From assembly GCA_004123355.1 (NCBI GenBank), contig SCHM01000003.1, positions 7,893,058 through 7,957,057 of the forward strand: a stretch of DNA of 64,000 bases, written 5' to 3'. Below are positions 46,511 to 56,628 of this stretch, in pieces (the stretch's first letter is position 1; each line of letters opens with the position of its first letter). The notes beneath the pieces were generated by a model, which was not told where the DNA came from, did no database searches, and worked only from the letters and a program-made list of their open reading frames with translations. A program made the position numbers and the translations under genes. This DNA is from Amphirosellinia nigrospora. Taxonomy: Eukaryota; Ascomycota; Sordariomycetes; Xylariales; Xylariaceae.

Positions 46511-47216
46511 GCCATGGTCATCTTTAATTACAAACTCAGGCAGTGATCGATCTGGTCTCGATAGGGAAATTGCTACCTTTGGGAACCCCGCATTTCATAG
46601 CCAGTGTGTACCTAATAGTATGGCAGTATATGGTTCGCATCGCTATACGTCAGGGGAGCAGTTGGAGAGACAATATTTCAAGTCCGGGTTTTCTTTATAA
46701 CTAGCAAATACTCTATCTTAAAATCGTAAGGCTATTCCATTTGCTCCGTAATTTCGGACAAAATTTTGGTTCCCGGAATCGGTCTTAATGACTTTTTATA
46801 AATATCAAGCAAAGCGCGACGTTACATGATGAAAGAAATAAGGAACCCAAGCCCATTTAACCATCTACAGCACACTTCAGGGCACTTGTTTTGGTAGGGA
46901 AAGTACTAGTATTGGGGGAGCGTGAGCGGTACAGGCTAGTTTTCGATTGGCAGTCGCGGCTTTGACGAGTCGTATACGCCCCGTATACGCCTCGTAGAAG
47001 CCTCGAACACTAGCCTGCACCTGCCCATACTAACTAAAAAACAAAAACAAACAAAAACAGCTAACTAACTAACTACCTAACTACCTAAAAAATAAGGGTG
47101 GTGGGTGGGAAAATAACGTATCGTATACGTAGCTTAAGTGCACCGAAAATGTGATGTAGATGGTAGGGTTGTGTGGTGGGCCCTGTAGGCCTGTAGAACC
47201 ACTTATAAAATAATCA

Positions 47217-48701
47217 TTAGTTTTCCCAGAATCTTTCGTCCTCGTGAAATCTGTAGTCAAAGTCATCATTGGGCCATGGAGCGTCTGCGCACAATCGACA
47301 AATAGCCTGGCGAATGTCTGTAATAACTACTTCTCCTTCACTTGGGATGTCTCTAATCCCGAGAGTTTCGCCTGGAGTCGTCAAGAAGCTGACCAACAGT
47401 CCCGTATTGATCACACGCTTTGAGCGGCGCAGGTCAAGGTCCTTGGAGCGAATAATGATCGACTTGAGTTCGGGGAAAGACTGATTCTTTTGGCATCGAC
47501 CCAAGTCTTCAAGCGATACGTGACAGTCATACAACTTGAGATGGTGCAGCTGCCGAGCGATGCCCCCACAGAGCGGCTTATCCAGTCTTCTGAGGAACGT
47601 ATCAGCTTTTACTAGGTGGAGGGACCTGAGGCATGGCCAGTCCGTCTCGCTAAATAACTGTCCCAGAAAATCTTCTTCGTCGGTTGAATCGTTGGTAGGG
47701 TTCCGAAAACAGATCTTTAGTTTTTTCAGGTTCTTCGAGCCTCGAAGACAATAACGGAGTGCGCTGTGGTCGAAATCCACCAAGAACTTCGTCAAGGCAC
47801 AAATTCTGATGGTTGTGAGATGTTGGAACGCTTCTCCGTCTTGTAGGCCGACATTCCAGAGGATACTCCACAGATCCATTCGTTGCATATTGGTGACTAT
47901 GTTTAGGGTATGGGCTTTGTAGGGGGCCCGAGGTGGCGGAGAAGGGAGATCGACCCCGTCGTTCGAATTCCGCGATTGATTGTGCTCTCGCACAGCAGTT
48001 ATCACCCCTTGGAAATATTTGAATTGCGAAGCCCAGAGCTCGTCCCCATCATAATAGATTGTTCGGTCGTCGGACATAGGTTTGATAGTGATAGTTGTTA
48101 TGTTCGGCATCTTGCCGATTCCCAGCGAGAGCCAGTCTGCTACCCACGGCCGACTTGGCCGCAGGATAGCAGCGTCGAACTCCTCCCGATCCGAGCCGCA
48201 GGTACTCGGCATCCAGAAGAGGCCTTCGTCCCGCGCTGCAGCTGCTATTAGACTCACCTGGTCGTACGGCGTACGGCTCCGATTATAGCTATATTCCCAA
48301 GTCTCAATGTCAAACTCTCGCCATACGAACTCCGTCACGCGGCTCCCATATTTGTCTGCGACCTTCTCGAAGCTCTCCCGCTCTTCTCTCAGGCGAGAGA
48401 GAAGAACTTTCTCGTAGAGCACATTTTGGCTTGCAATTTCATTCAACGCTTTGCAAGCAAGCCTCAGGAACCCTATCTCCTGACGTGACAACCCACAATC
48501 TGTCATAATCATCCCACACAACTCATGCGGCAGCTGCAGGATGTAGGCCGGGGAAGCATGTTTGTTGATGGCAAGCGAGCAACAATTCGGAACTTGGAGG
48601 GTGTGATGTAACAGGGGAGATACCGCAGAGAAGATCGAGACTATATTGCGTGGAATGAGTCTCATGAAAAGATGGCCTATCAAATCCCCCTTTGTCAGCA
48701 C
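47217..48701 (-). CDS. F-box-like protein
   Basis: Uninterrupted frame of 494 residues. An F-box-like helix set sits near residues 53–100: ILQLPHELCGMIMTDCGLS, FLRLACKALNEIASQNVLYEKV. Downstream segments recur as loose leucine-rich units (HLTTIRICALTKFL, LRSLHLVKADTFL, LHHLKLYDCHVSLEDLG, ELKSIIIRSKDLDL), typical of fungal F-box proteins that present substrates to the SCF ubiquitin ligase. It ends in an acidic/aromatic tail. The F-box match is weak and the substrate is unknown. It is the longest single-exon gene here with no frame break. The first 30 residues are hydrophobic and could belong to an unrecognised upstream extension; a start at a later Met is possible. Confidence 0.7.
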   Translation of the reverse strand: MLTKGDLIGHLFMRLIPRNIVSIFSAVSPLLHHTLQVPNCCSLAINKHASPAYILQLPHELCGMIMTDCGLSRQEIGFLRLACKALNEIASQNVLYEKVLLSRLREERESFEKVADKYGSRVTEFVWREFDIETWEYSYNRSRTPYDQVSLIAAAARDEGLFWMPSTCGSDREEFDAAILRPSRPWVADWLSLGIGKMPNITTITIKPMSDDRTIYYDGDELWASQFKYFQGVITAVREHNQSRNSNDGVDLPSPPPRAPYKAHTLNIVTNMQRMDLWSILWNVGLQDGEAFQHLTTIRICALTKFLVDFDHSALRYCLRGSKNLKKLKICFRNPTNDSTDEEDFLGQLFSETDWPCLRSLHLVKADTFLRRLDKPLCGGIARQLHHLKLYDCHVSLEDLGRCQKNQSFPELKSIIIRSKDLDLRRSKRVINTGLLVSFLTTPGETLGIRDIPSEGEVVITDIRQAICRLCADAPWPNDDFDYRFHEDERFWEN

Positions 48702-50046
48702 TCCGAACAGATATTAGATCTTTCGAGTATAATTACCCACTTGAACGAAGAGTTGGTAGTGCATTGGCAGAGAGATCAAATACAAAATAAATCAAGCAGC
48801 TGCTGGGTAGGCAGGTGTTACCCAAGCGAGTGTGAGCAGCTTGCCAGGGGGTAGATCACCAACAGAACTACGACATGTAAGGTGGCTGGGCGCACTGCAA
48901 GGTGGTCATTCAGTTTTTCTCCCTTTCTTTCCTCTACCCATCTGCCCACAGGAGGTAGCACGTCACATCCCCATTGGCCAGAAGCTTTCCGGCACATTAT
49001 CACCAGTACACCTTGCAATTAGCTACTTAGATGAGCACGATGACGGTTGGCGCCGTAACAAGTAGATGAGGGAGGGGATAACTAACTCGAGAAAGTGGAC
49101 ATGGTTTCATCGTTATCTCAACAGCTATGTAAATTTTCACTGTCCTAGATCACAAGTAAATTAACTTGCAACGCCTACAAAACATGTCCAGCTGCTACAC
49201 AAAAAGGGAGTGTTTCCGTCAACGTTGGTTGGTTTGCCAGTGCCTCGTGACACAGCGCCCTTGCATACAGAGTTGTACGCAATTGTCTTAGAAAATGAAG
49301 ACGGTGGCTGAATATCACTACGTAGTTTGAGTGGCGCCTTCAGAATTTTGATCATATATATTTTAATTGAGGTGATAGGAGTGTTCCTAATCAGGCAGTA
49401 AAGTATATCATACCACGCATACTTTGAGCCAACATACATGTTATCTCCCAAGGAACCCAAAAATCGGTACTCGATACGTAAAGTACATAGTGTATATTTA
49501 TTCGCGATAGGTTACCGGAACTAGGTATCTCATGGCAAAAGTGACAAACTAGATTGGTGGCTGATGTAAGCAGGTATACCTGCGCGGTTACCTTGCGGAG
49601 AGAATTAAATCGCCCCCTTTGAGGTAAATAGAATTGTAAAGCTGTGAATTAGGCTTCATCATAGTCACCTACCAACTCCCACAGTAGTGACCAAAGTTTC
49701 TCTCAATAATCAACAAGTATTTTCACATTCATGTCAAGACCAATCAAGAGTATGTGATAGATAATCTTTATATTCCTAGGTATGAACTGGATATGCCCAG
49801 CTCAGAGACCTGGGACGTTTACCGTCTATCAACCATGCGCTCACATCTTCATTCAACCGTGTAAACGTGAGAATATCCAGCCCTACGCTGGGGTGTAATT
49901 TTTAGTGCCCTGCAACAAACCCAAAAACGCACTAAAGAACGTCTAGCAAGACCCGTACGCCGAACAAATGCTATGTACATTTCTAACCAAGATATCATAC
50001 CGACTGTATATACCATACCCGCGCTAAGGCAAACCAAACCCTTACG
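48702..50046. other. Spacer between the F-box-like gene and the OPT gene
   Basis: About 1.35 kb, AT-rich, containing the F-box gene promoter and the OPT 3' flank. Open frames here are short and unlike known proteins. No repeat recognised. Confidence 0.5.
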
Positions 50047-53000
50047 CTACCACCCAGAACCAGGCCCAAAATGAGACCCATTCGGCACGGTCCGGTAGGC
50101 ACAAGCCTGCCAATCGCAACCCTGCTTATAAACCTCAGTGCCCCACCAGCTGAAGCTCTCCATCCAGCCGGGTAGATGAAGCCAAAGAAGACGACAACGA
50201 TGCCGAAGGCGAGACCCGAATCCAGCGCCGCGCTCAGCGTCATGGTATACTTAGCCCACCAGGCATTTGCGCGATTTTTAATCAAGTAGTTAAAGATGTA
50301 GCAGACGACCGCCCACACGGAGAAGTTGAGGCCGGTCGCCGGCGGAATCCAGCTGAGTGACCCGAATAGAACGGGGAGGTTGATCTTTCGGACAATGCTG
50401 TTCCTCTTGTGGCGGCCGTAAAGCCACAACGGGATTGGGGCGACGGCGCCGATTAAGAAGCACCACACCAGCGATCTATAGGTGGCGTTGGGGCCGAAGA
50501 ATTCGGCAGGTCCGACTACGCCCCATAATATGGAGCCGTTAAAGTGTACGCGGGCGATAGGACAGGTGAAGCCGTTGATGGCCGAAGGCGTACATATACC
50601 CGGGACGTTGCGAAACATCCAATTGAGAACAGCGATCTGCGTGATCGACGAGATGATGGTTGCAACCATTTGCACGGAAAATAAAATTCTAGGGGGATCT
50701 TCATATAGTGTCCGAGCTTTAAATCCGCTGCGAATTTAATTCCCTGCGCAGAAGAGATGTACCCATACGTGACAAAGACCATATTTGCAACTGGGCGCCC
50801 TGGAAATACTGCGCCGCATATTAGCTGGCATATGAGATAGATGCTGCTGTGTTGATTTGTCACTGCCATCACAATGCCGATAGGTATGAAGAGTATAGAG
50901 CATATTCCCAATGCAAGAAGTAGTCCATTACCAAGGCAGGTGAACAGGATAACTAGAGTCATGGGGTAAGTATGAGATTTTCAAGTATTCGGTTTTCTCG
51001 CAGCTGACTTACTATTCCACAACAAAAATACCAATCGCAGTCATTGAAACAAAGGTTAATAAATACCAATAAATTGGCGCGTCCTTGTATCTTCTCATCA
51101 GGCGATTGTGGACATCTTCGCGGTTGAGTAAATCTTCGATATTGGCACCCGAGTCTGTGGTCTCGCTTCTTCGAATCGATGCCATTCCATTCCCCTCATT
51201 CACCAAAGGCTCATAAGCGGGCTTATTTTCCTCCCCCACCTCTTTGAGAGATCGCTTCCACTGAGTCCATATGTCTTTCCCGTGCCAGCACGCCGTATGT
51301 GTCAAAAGCGAGGCTAAGCCAGCAAATTGGAGCCCATAGCTTAGCACGTACGTAATTGGGAGGTATACGCGACTATATTTGGAGTAGGCAGCCCTGTCAA
51401 ACAGAAAGTCGGGTGTGAGAATTCTGCCAACATCGTATATTTGGCCCGTATTATCAAAAACTGACGCCGATAGAATGGGCATATACGACGAGTAGAATAG
51501 ATTGCAATAATACGCAATCGGTGCGATAATCCACATGACGACGACTAAGCCACCGATAACATTCATGGAAGCCCAGAAAGGCGTGAGTAGCGGAGATCCG
51601 ATGTAGGCAATTTGCGCCCAGTCAAAGGTGACGGGAAATAGGCCCAAGCCGGAGGCTACTCCGAACAGGTTTGCTACCACGACATTTTTAGGGGCAAACC
51701 AAGTGATGACGTTAAAATAACTGAGTGCCGGCACCAGCAATCCAGGAAGGAAGTAGAAGATGAAAGCGCCAAGCCAAACGACAAAGAAAAAGTTCCATCT
51801 ACTGATCCTCCACCCGTTTGCTGGCTCATTCTGTTCTTTATGAAGTGTGGTAAACATGGCAGCGGACATGAGAGTGCCGGGCCAGATCATGCCACTGGGG
51901 CGCACCAAAAATCTCCTGGTCAAACCAGCAAATGTGTACCCCAAAATTGTGTCGATAGAGTGAGTAGGAGTTGATAGACGATGCTAACTTCCTGTTTGTA
52001 GAATTGAGTCTGTTCAACGATAATATCGGTTGCAAAGGCGAATCCAAAAGAGACGTTGCTGCTCACATACACGCAACTATGTTCTTTCTCATTCCAAGAC
52101 CCTTGAGCAAGCCAAAGGCGTAGCCGGTCGGACCGGCTTCTCTTCTCCCCAGGGGAAGAGGGAGATTCACCCCCATCGACCGCGCTATATGAGCGCACAC
52201 CATCCACGAATTCTTCAGGCGGGTCATCGGGCCGTTTGAGCAGGTAGTCCATAAGAGACCGAGCGGATGGACAAGGAGCAAAGCTATAACAGGTGTAATT
52301 GCAACACTAGGGTATCGTAGGGCGAAAAAAAGATTTGTCGAGGAACCGAGAATCGAGAATAGGCCGGACAGGATCCACATGCGAGGAGTATTGATGGACA
52401 GGGTGGTGTTATCAGTTGGAGCGACAGAGGCACGGACCTGGGCGTACGGCGAGTTATCAGGAGGGTCTTCATCATCCTCTTCCCCTTCGCTAGCAGCATC
52501 GCCATCTTCTCCTAAGCCGGCGTTGCATTCTGCTTCGGAGTCATCAGATTTGTGATCAGACATTATATCATTCAGCACTGCCGTGTCCGAGACGCCAAAG
52601 CGGCCCTCAAGACCGCCCACAACGGTCGATCCTCCAATCTCGTCAGACTGGCTCCTTCGTCTCCGGCTTAGCGAGGACGTGCTTGCGCGGAAAGCTACGG
52701 AGCGACTCGTGCTGGCGGATTCGCGCCGCCTTTCGCATGGCGTATCCGTGGTCTCCCTGGACCACGCAACGTTGGTGTTTGGTTGGTGATCTTCATCATC
52801 ATCGTCTACCTCGTGGCCAACGGGTGCTGCGCCGTAAGACCCCGTGCCAAAGCCCGGCGAGGAGCGCAAGAGCAGTGGTGCTTTGGACATGGTTCCTCGG
52901 CAATCATCGGCAGCTGGTAGCGGACTCGCCTCGTCTCGAAAAGGGGAGGTAGAAGGAGCATCGCTCAAGGCACGAGGAGGGGGACTTATATCGGCGGGGT

Positions 53001-53391
53001 TCGAGTTGGGCAAGGCAGCGCTGGCGGTGCAGAGCGACGAGGAAAGTGCTGGTGCCCGTGTTGGCGCTGTGACGGATGACGGACTGCGGTCCAAGCTGGG
53101 CGAATAGCAGCCGGGGCTCGATGGAGACGTGGGGGCCTTCGCAGGCACAACAGCTGAGGTGGTGGAACTGGACGGGGGGATGGACTGGGGCGATGCGGTT
53201 ATGGACGCTGTGGATCGCCCGGCGTCGAGGGCTTCCAGCGGGAAAGCTTGACTGTTTCGGGGGTCGAGCGGCACAGTGGAAGATGAATCATGGTGGTCCT
53301 TTGCTTTTGCAGAGGCACGAGGCATTAGTCTGTCATGGGTTCGAGTAAATGCAGCAGGAAAGGTGGAACCTCTGTGGAAGGAGATGGGCAA
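50047..53391 (-). CDS. OPT family oligopeptide transporter
   Basis: Proton-coupled oligopeptide transporter of the OPT/PTR-independent family, plasma or vacuolar membrane. An N-terminal tail of about 345 residues, rich in Ser, Pro, Asp and Glu and probably disordered, precedes TM1 (SGLFSILGSSTNLFFALRYP). Family blocks: YQLLLTLSTQILGYTFAGL, RRFLVRPSGMIWPGTL, RWNFFFVVWLGAFIFYFLPG, FAPKNVVVANLFGVASGLG, FVTYGYISSAQGIKFAADLKLGHYMKIPPR, VPGICTPSAINGFTCPIARVHF, and WGVVGPAEFFG. The C-terminus, after correction near 50,170, reads FSWWGTEVYKQGCDWQACAY and ends FGPGSGW, the usual OPT ending. One intron is near 50,960–51,012. Missing bases near 52,249, 51,945, 50,692 and 50,170 break the frame. Internal Met residues could give a shorter tail. 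Confidence 0.92.
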
Positions 53392-54264
53392 AATAGAGCT
53401 GCACTAACAACTACCTAGGTACGTAGTAGTAGCGTCCCGTGCCTGGTAGGTAGGTACCTCTAGGTAGGTAAAGTAGGTTAAGTTAAGGCATGCGGGTAAG
53501 GACGGTGGTGAGACGAGGATTTGCATATACCTACGAGCATTGCACATGTGAGCAAGGTAAAAGGGATGAGCTAAGATAACGAGGAGCAATGCGCTACAGA
53601 TACTTATTTTCACCACTACTACACTTGAGACCTAAGAATGTTAACGTATCAACCCACTCCCAACATTCAGAAGTTAAGAGACAAAAAACCAAATAGCTAG
53701 GGAGATTGATTAGATTGATGGATTAGATAACAGCAAATTCAATAGCTCCACGATCGGCTATCCGCATATGTAATGCAAGTATTCCATCACACAGGTTCAG
53801 TCTCCAGGTGACAGGGTACCGGTACTTATACCACAGCGCTGTACAATACTGGTGCATGGTAACCTAGCCTCATCAGAATAACCCTCCGTCCAGCGACCCA
53901 TTCGCTACTTCGTTACCGAATCTTCATGAGCTGATCAAGAGCTATTAACATAGGTATGTCCATCTGATGCGCATTAATGGTTCCCGCTTCCAGTGTACCT
54001 TTTAATCACCGCTCTTTTTTACTAGGTACATACTGCATCGCATCGTCAACCCTACCTTGGTTCCAAAATCGTACGGCTGCCCACACCATCACGTCGCAAA
54101 AGGTAGTACTACTTGCGGGTCTACATGTCTCTGCAGCCATATTCTCCAACTACTTGCTGTCTGATGCTGTGTGTTTTGTCTGGGTTGTAGGAACAGTTAG
54201 CTCCACAGCAGGAAAAATAGTCTCACCCTAACTCATTCATCCACTCTAAGCCCTGGCGTCAAGC
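53392..54264. promoter_or_regulatory. Divergent promoter region, OPT and cyclo-ligase genes
   Basis: About 0.87 kb. Close to the OPT start are TACCTAGGTA (53,412–53,421) and a TAGG-rich stretch (53,445–53,478). The rest is AT-rich with no gene. Confidence 0.55.
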
Positions 54265-55099
54265 ATGTCGGAAGACCAACACCAACAGCAGCCTGAGATG
54301 AATTCGTCCACGCTGTATGCGGCCAAGACTCACTTGCGTTCGCTCATGAAGCAGCGACTGTCCCAACTTTCTCCGGATGCTATACTATCCCAGAGTAAGC
54401 AACCCCGCTCCGCCAGGCGGTTCTGCCTCTAAGTCCACGTTGTTGCCGTCTAGGTAATGCTGCCTTTGATGCCTTGTCGAGGTTTAAGCCGTATCAGGAG
54501 GCCAAGACAATAGGTGTTTATCTATCCATGCCCGACTGTGAGCTCCAAACAGAACCATAGTCAGACATGCCCTCGCTTCTGGAAAGCAGGTGTTCGTGCC
54601 CTACCTCCACAAGTCTGGTCTGCCTTCGGGAGAAGGGCCCGTCCGGCTGATGGACATGGTAAGTCTGAAGGGCGTTCGGGATTACGAGTCGTTACAGAGA
54701 GACAAGTGGGGTATCCCGAGCGTCGACAGTGCGACCGTCCATGAGAGACAGCGTAGCATAGGCGAATTGGATGGGAAGAGGTCGGCCGATGCGGCGCTAG
54801 ACTTGATTCTCTTACCCGGCGTGGCCTTTGACCTCGACCCCGAGACCGGCGTCGTCCGGAGACTCGGGCATGGCAAGGGCTTCTACGACTACTTCTTACA
54901 TCGTTACGCATTAGCTATCAAGTCAGAGAAAACTTCATCGTCTAATGATGGCCCTTCTGTATTGCTATATGCTCTAGCTCTCAGGGAACAGCTCCTGTCC
55001 TCTGCATCGGGGGAGGCTGTCCCTGTTGGGCCCCATGATCAGCCATTAGATGGCGTCATCCTAGGTGACGGCCAAATCAAACAGTCTCCTAGCAATTAG
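54265..55099 (+). CDS. 5-formyltetrahydrofolate cyclo-ligase
   Basis: Converts 5-formyl-THF to 5,10-methenyl-THF using ATP, cytosolic one-carbon metabolism. About 245 residues. The start MSEDQHQQQPEMNSSTLYAAKTHLRSLMKQRL carries the basic helix that opens the family. One intron lies near 54,394–54,453 (before NAAFDALSRFKPYQEAKTIGVYLSMP). The active-site region is LILLPGVAFDLDPETGVVRRLGHGKGFYD, with the GxGKGFYD ATP/folate motif. A missing C near 54,555 breaks the frame at TEPIVRHALASGKQVFVPYL. It is divergent from the OPT gene. Its 3' end faces the SmE gene 165 bp away. Confidence 0.93.
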
Positions 55100-55264
55100 A
55101 GAGACTAGAATAGCACGAATGACCCCCTTGCATCTTGTTATCGTTGTTCAACTCATGCTTATGCATGGGGCATTCTGTTGTAAAGGACCATACCGGTCCA
55201 CTCTTTATGGATAGAATCTTTTTCATGATGGCAGTGCGCGTTGTCGCGGGATATCGTTCGTCAA

Positions 55265-55672
55265 TCATACGGCTTCTTGGATCAAAGATACGTTGTCGCC
55301 CTTCAATAAAATTTGACCTAGGAATAAAATTAGCCCCTCGCCCCAGGATTTGTTTGTAGGTTTTGCCATGAACACACCCAATTCCCTTCTCTTCTCCTCG
55401 GGGTTCGTCTTGGAGACTTGTTTGACTTCGACCGCGTCATCTATTACAAGATTCATGAACTCGTCGAAACCCTATTGACATATGTGAGCTAGAGGCGAAA
55501 GACAGGTGTTGGATTGAGGGTGCGGGCAACCCACCCTGATCTTTCCCTCGATTCTGATGGACAGCTGCTCGTATAACCAGATCTTGACGGGCGCGTGCGT
55601 TTGGAGGAGCTTGAAGATAAAGTTGATGGGCGGCAGCAAGACCTTGCGCCCACCACCTCCGCGTCCAGTCAT
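55265..55672 (-). CDS. Small nuclear ribonucleoprotein SmE
   Basis: Sm-ring subunit of spliceosomal snRNPs, about 94 residues. Sm1 block: PINFIFKLLQTHAPVKIWLYEQLSIRIEGKI followed by GFDEFMNLVIDDAVEV; Sm2 block: GQILLKGDNVSLIQEAV. Intron 1 (about 55,475–55,535) joins EGKIR to GFDEF. Intron 2 is exactly 60 nt (GTGTGT…TTCCTAG, with GCTAAT branch-like site) between RRELG and QILLKG. It has no in-frame stop, so an unspliced reading would add 20 residues. The clean family match across the splice argues for removal. A Gly/Arg-rich start (MTGRGGGGRK) replaces the usual short N-tail. It is divergent from the Mtr10 gene. Confidence 0.94.
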
Positions 55673-56628
55673 CTTGTCCGAAAGATTTCAGGTCGGAACC
55701 GGCACGATTGGGCTGCTAGGAAACGAGGTTATGAGGTCGACAAAGGGCGTTTGGTGCTTGGTGGGTAAAAGCGCGTGAGGCGTGGCGGTTCTAGAATTTG
55801 GCAAGGCTACGAAGTGTGAATCTTTACCTATTTACCATAGGCTGAGAGAGAGACCTGGGATCGAATTGTCTACCAACTGCAGGTGGTGAACGACTCCACT
55901 ATAGCAAGTTATTAGCCAATCAATTTATGAGACTTAACTCTTTGTTAATTGCATAAGCCGCGATAAACGCGTTTATCGTTAGTTCCCAATCAGGTTTAGG
56001 TAAGCTCGACGCGCGACCCACGCAAATGCCATTTCTGAACCATGAACATGACCCCTCCATAAGTACCTTAGGTAGGTAACCTTAGGTAGGTAACCTTAGG
56101 TACCCGGTTCGTCATTCAAGCCACAGTCGAGGGGCTATGGTAGGTCTAAGTAAGGTTTGGGATCGGTAATCTTGTCTGACCTTTCCTTATTAAGGTAGGC
56201 GCAGCTCGCCCACCCATCTTTATCTACCAGAACAACCCATGACAACAACAACCCCCAAGCGGCGCTGGGCCAAAGTTTATTGCAATACTTTTATTGGCCC
56301 CTCCTTTTCTTCCCAGTGCCTGCTGCTTGTGATATCAACCATCAACCAACCTACCTGCAACTTCGAGCCTCCCCATCCCAGACCCCAGAACCCCGATTCC
56401 CGCCCTCCCATCTTCCTCTTACCCGGCTAGCCTCGTCGCCCATCCTCCATCTTCAGACTTGCCTGCCCTCGGCTCGACACCTCGGTTCCTCACCTGCGGC
56501 GCGACGGTATTTCTTGTGATTCCCGCGCATCGTGCAGGGTACCAACAGTAGCTGCCAGCGTCCTGCGTGCCCACCCCACAGCTTCTGACCTGACCTACCC
56601 CGACCCGACCCGACACGTGCTGCGCATC
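55673..56628. promoter_or_regulatory. Divergent promoter region, SmE and Mtr10
   Basis: About 0.96 kb. It contains a 14-bp tandem array, close to AGGTAGGTAACCTT, at 56,064–56,104. A C-rich leader (56,340–56,610) precedes the Mtr10 start. No gene. Confidence 0.6.
56064..56104. repeat. Tandem ACCTTAGGTAGGTA array
   Basis: Nearly three copies of a 14-bp unit (CCTTAGGTAGGTAA) that is itself built of palindromic CCTTAGG and GGTAGGTA parts. The same core occurs upstream of several other genes in the window. Confidence 0.75.

Larger units (their letters stand above)
45500..47216. other. Gene-free spacer with repeat families A and B
   Basis: About 1.7 kb with no gene. It holds a family-A copy (45,948 to about 46,230), a family-B copy (46,402 to about 46,510), a doubled CGTATACGCC near 46,970–46,995 and an AACTAACTACCTA microsatellite near 47,060–47,088. 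Confidence 0.55.

Noticed and set aside
54541-54560. An extra intron in the cyclo-ligase gene starting at GTGAGC near 54,539
   Set aside because: Reading straight through with one added C keeps the conserved ELQTEPIVRHALASGK block, which an intron would remove.
55265-55456. SmE with a longer C-terminal insertion as the main product
   Set aside because: The insertion interrupts the Sm2 fold and has perfect intron borders; splicing gives an exact family match.
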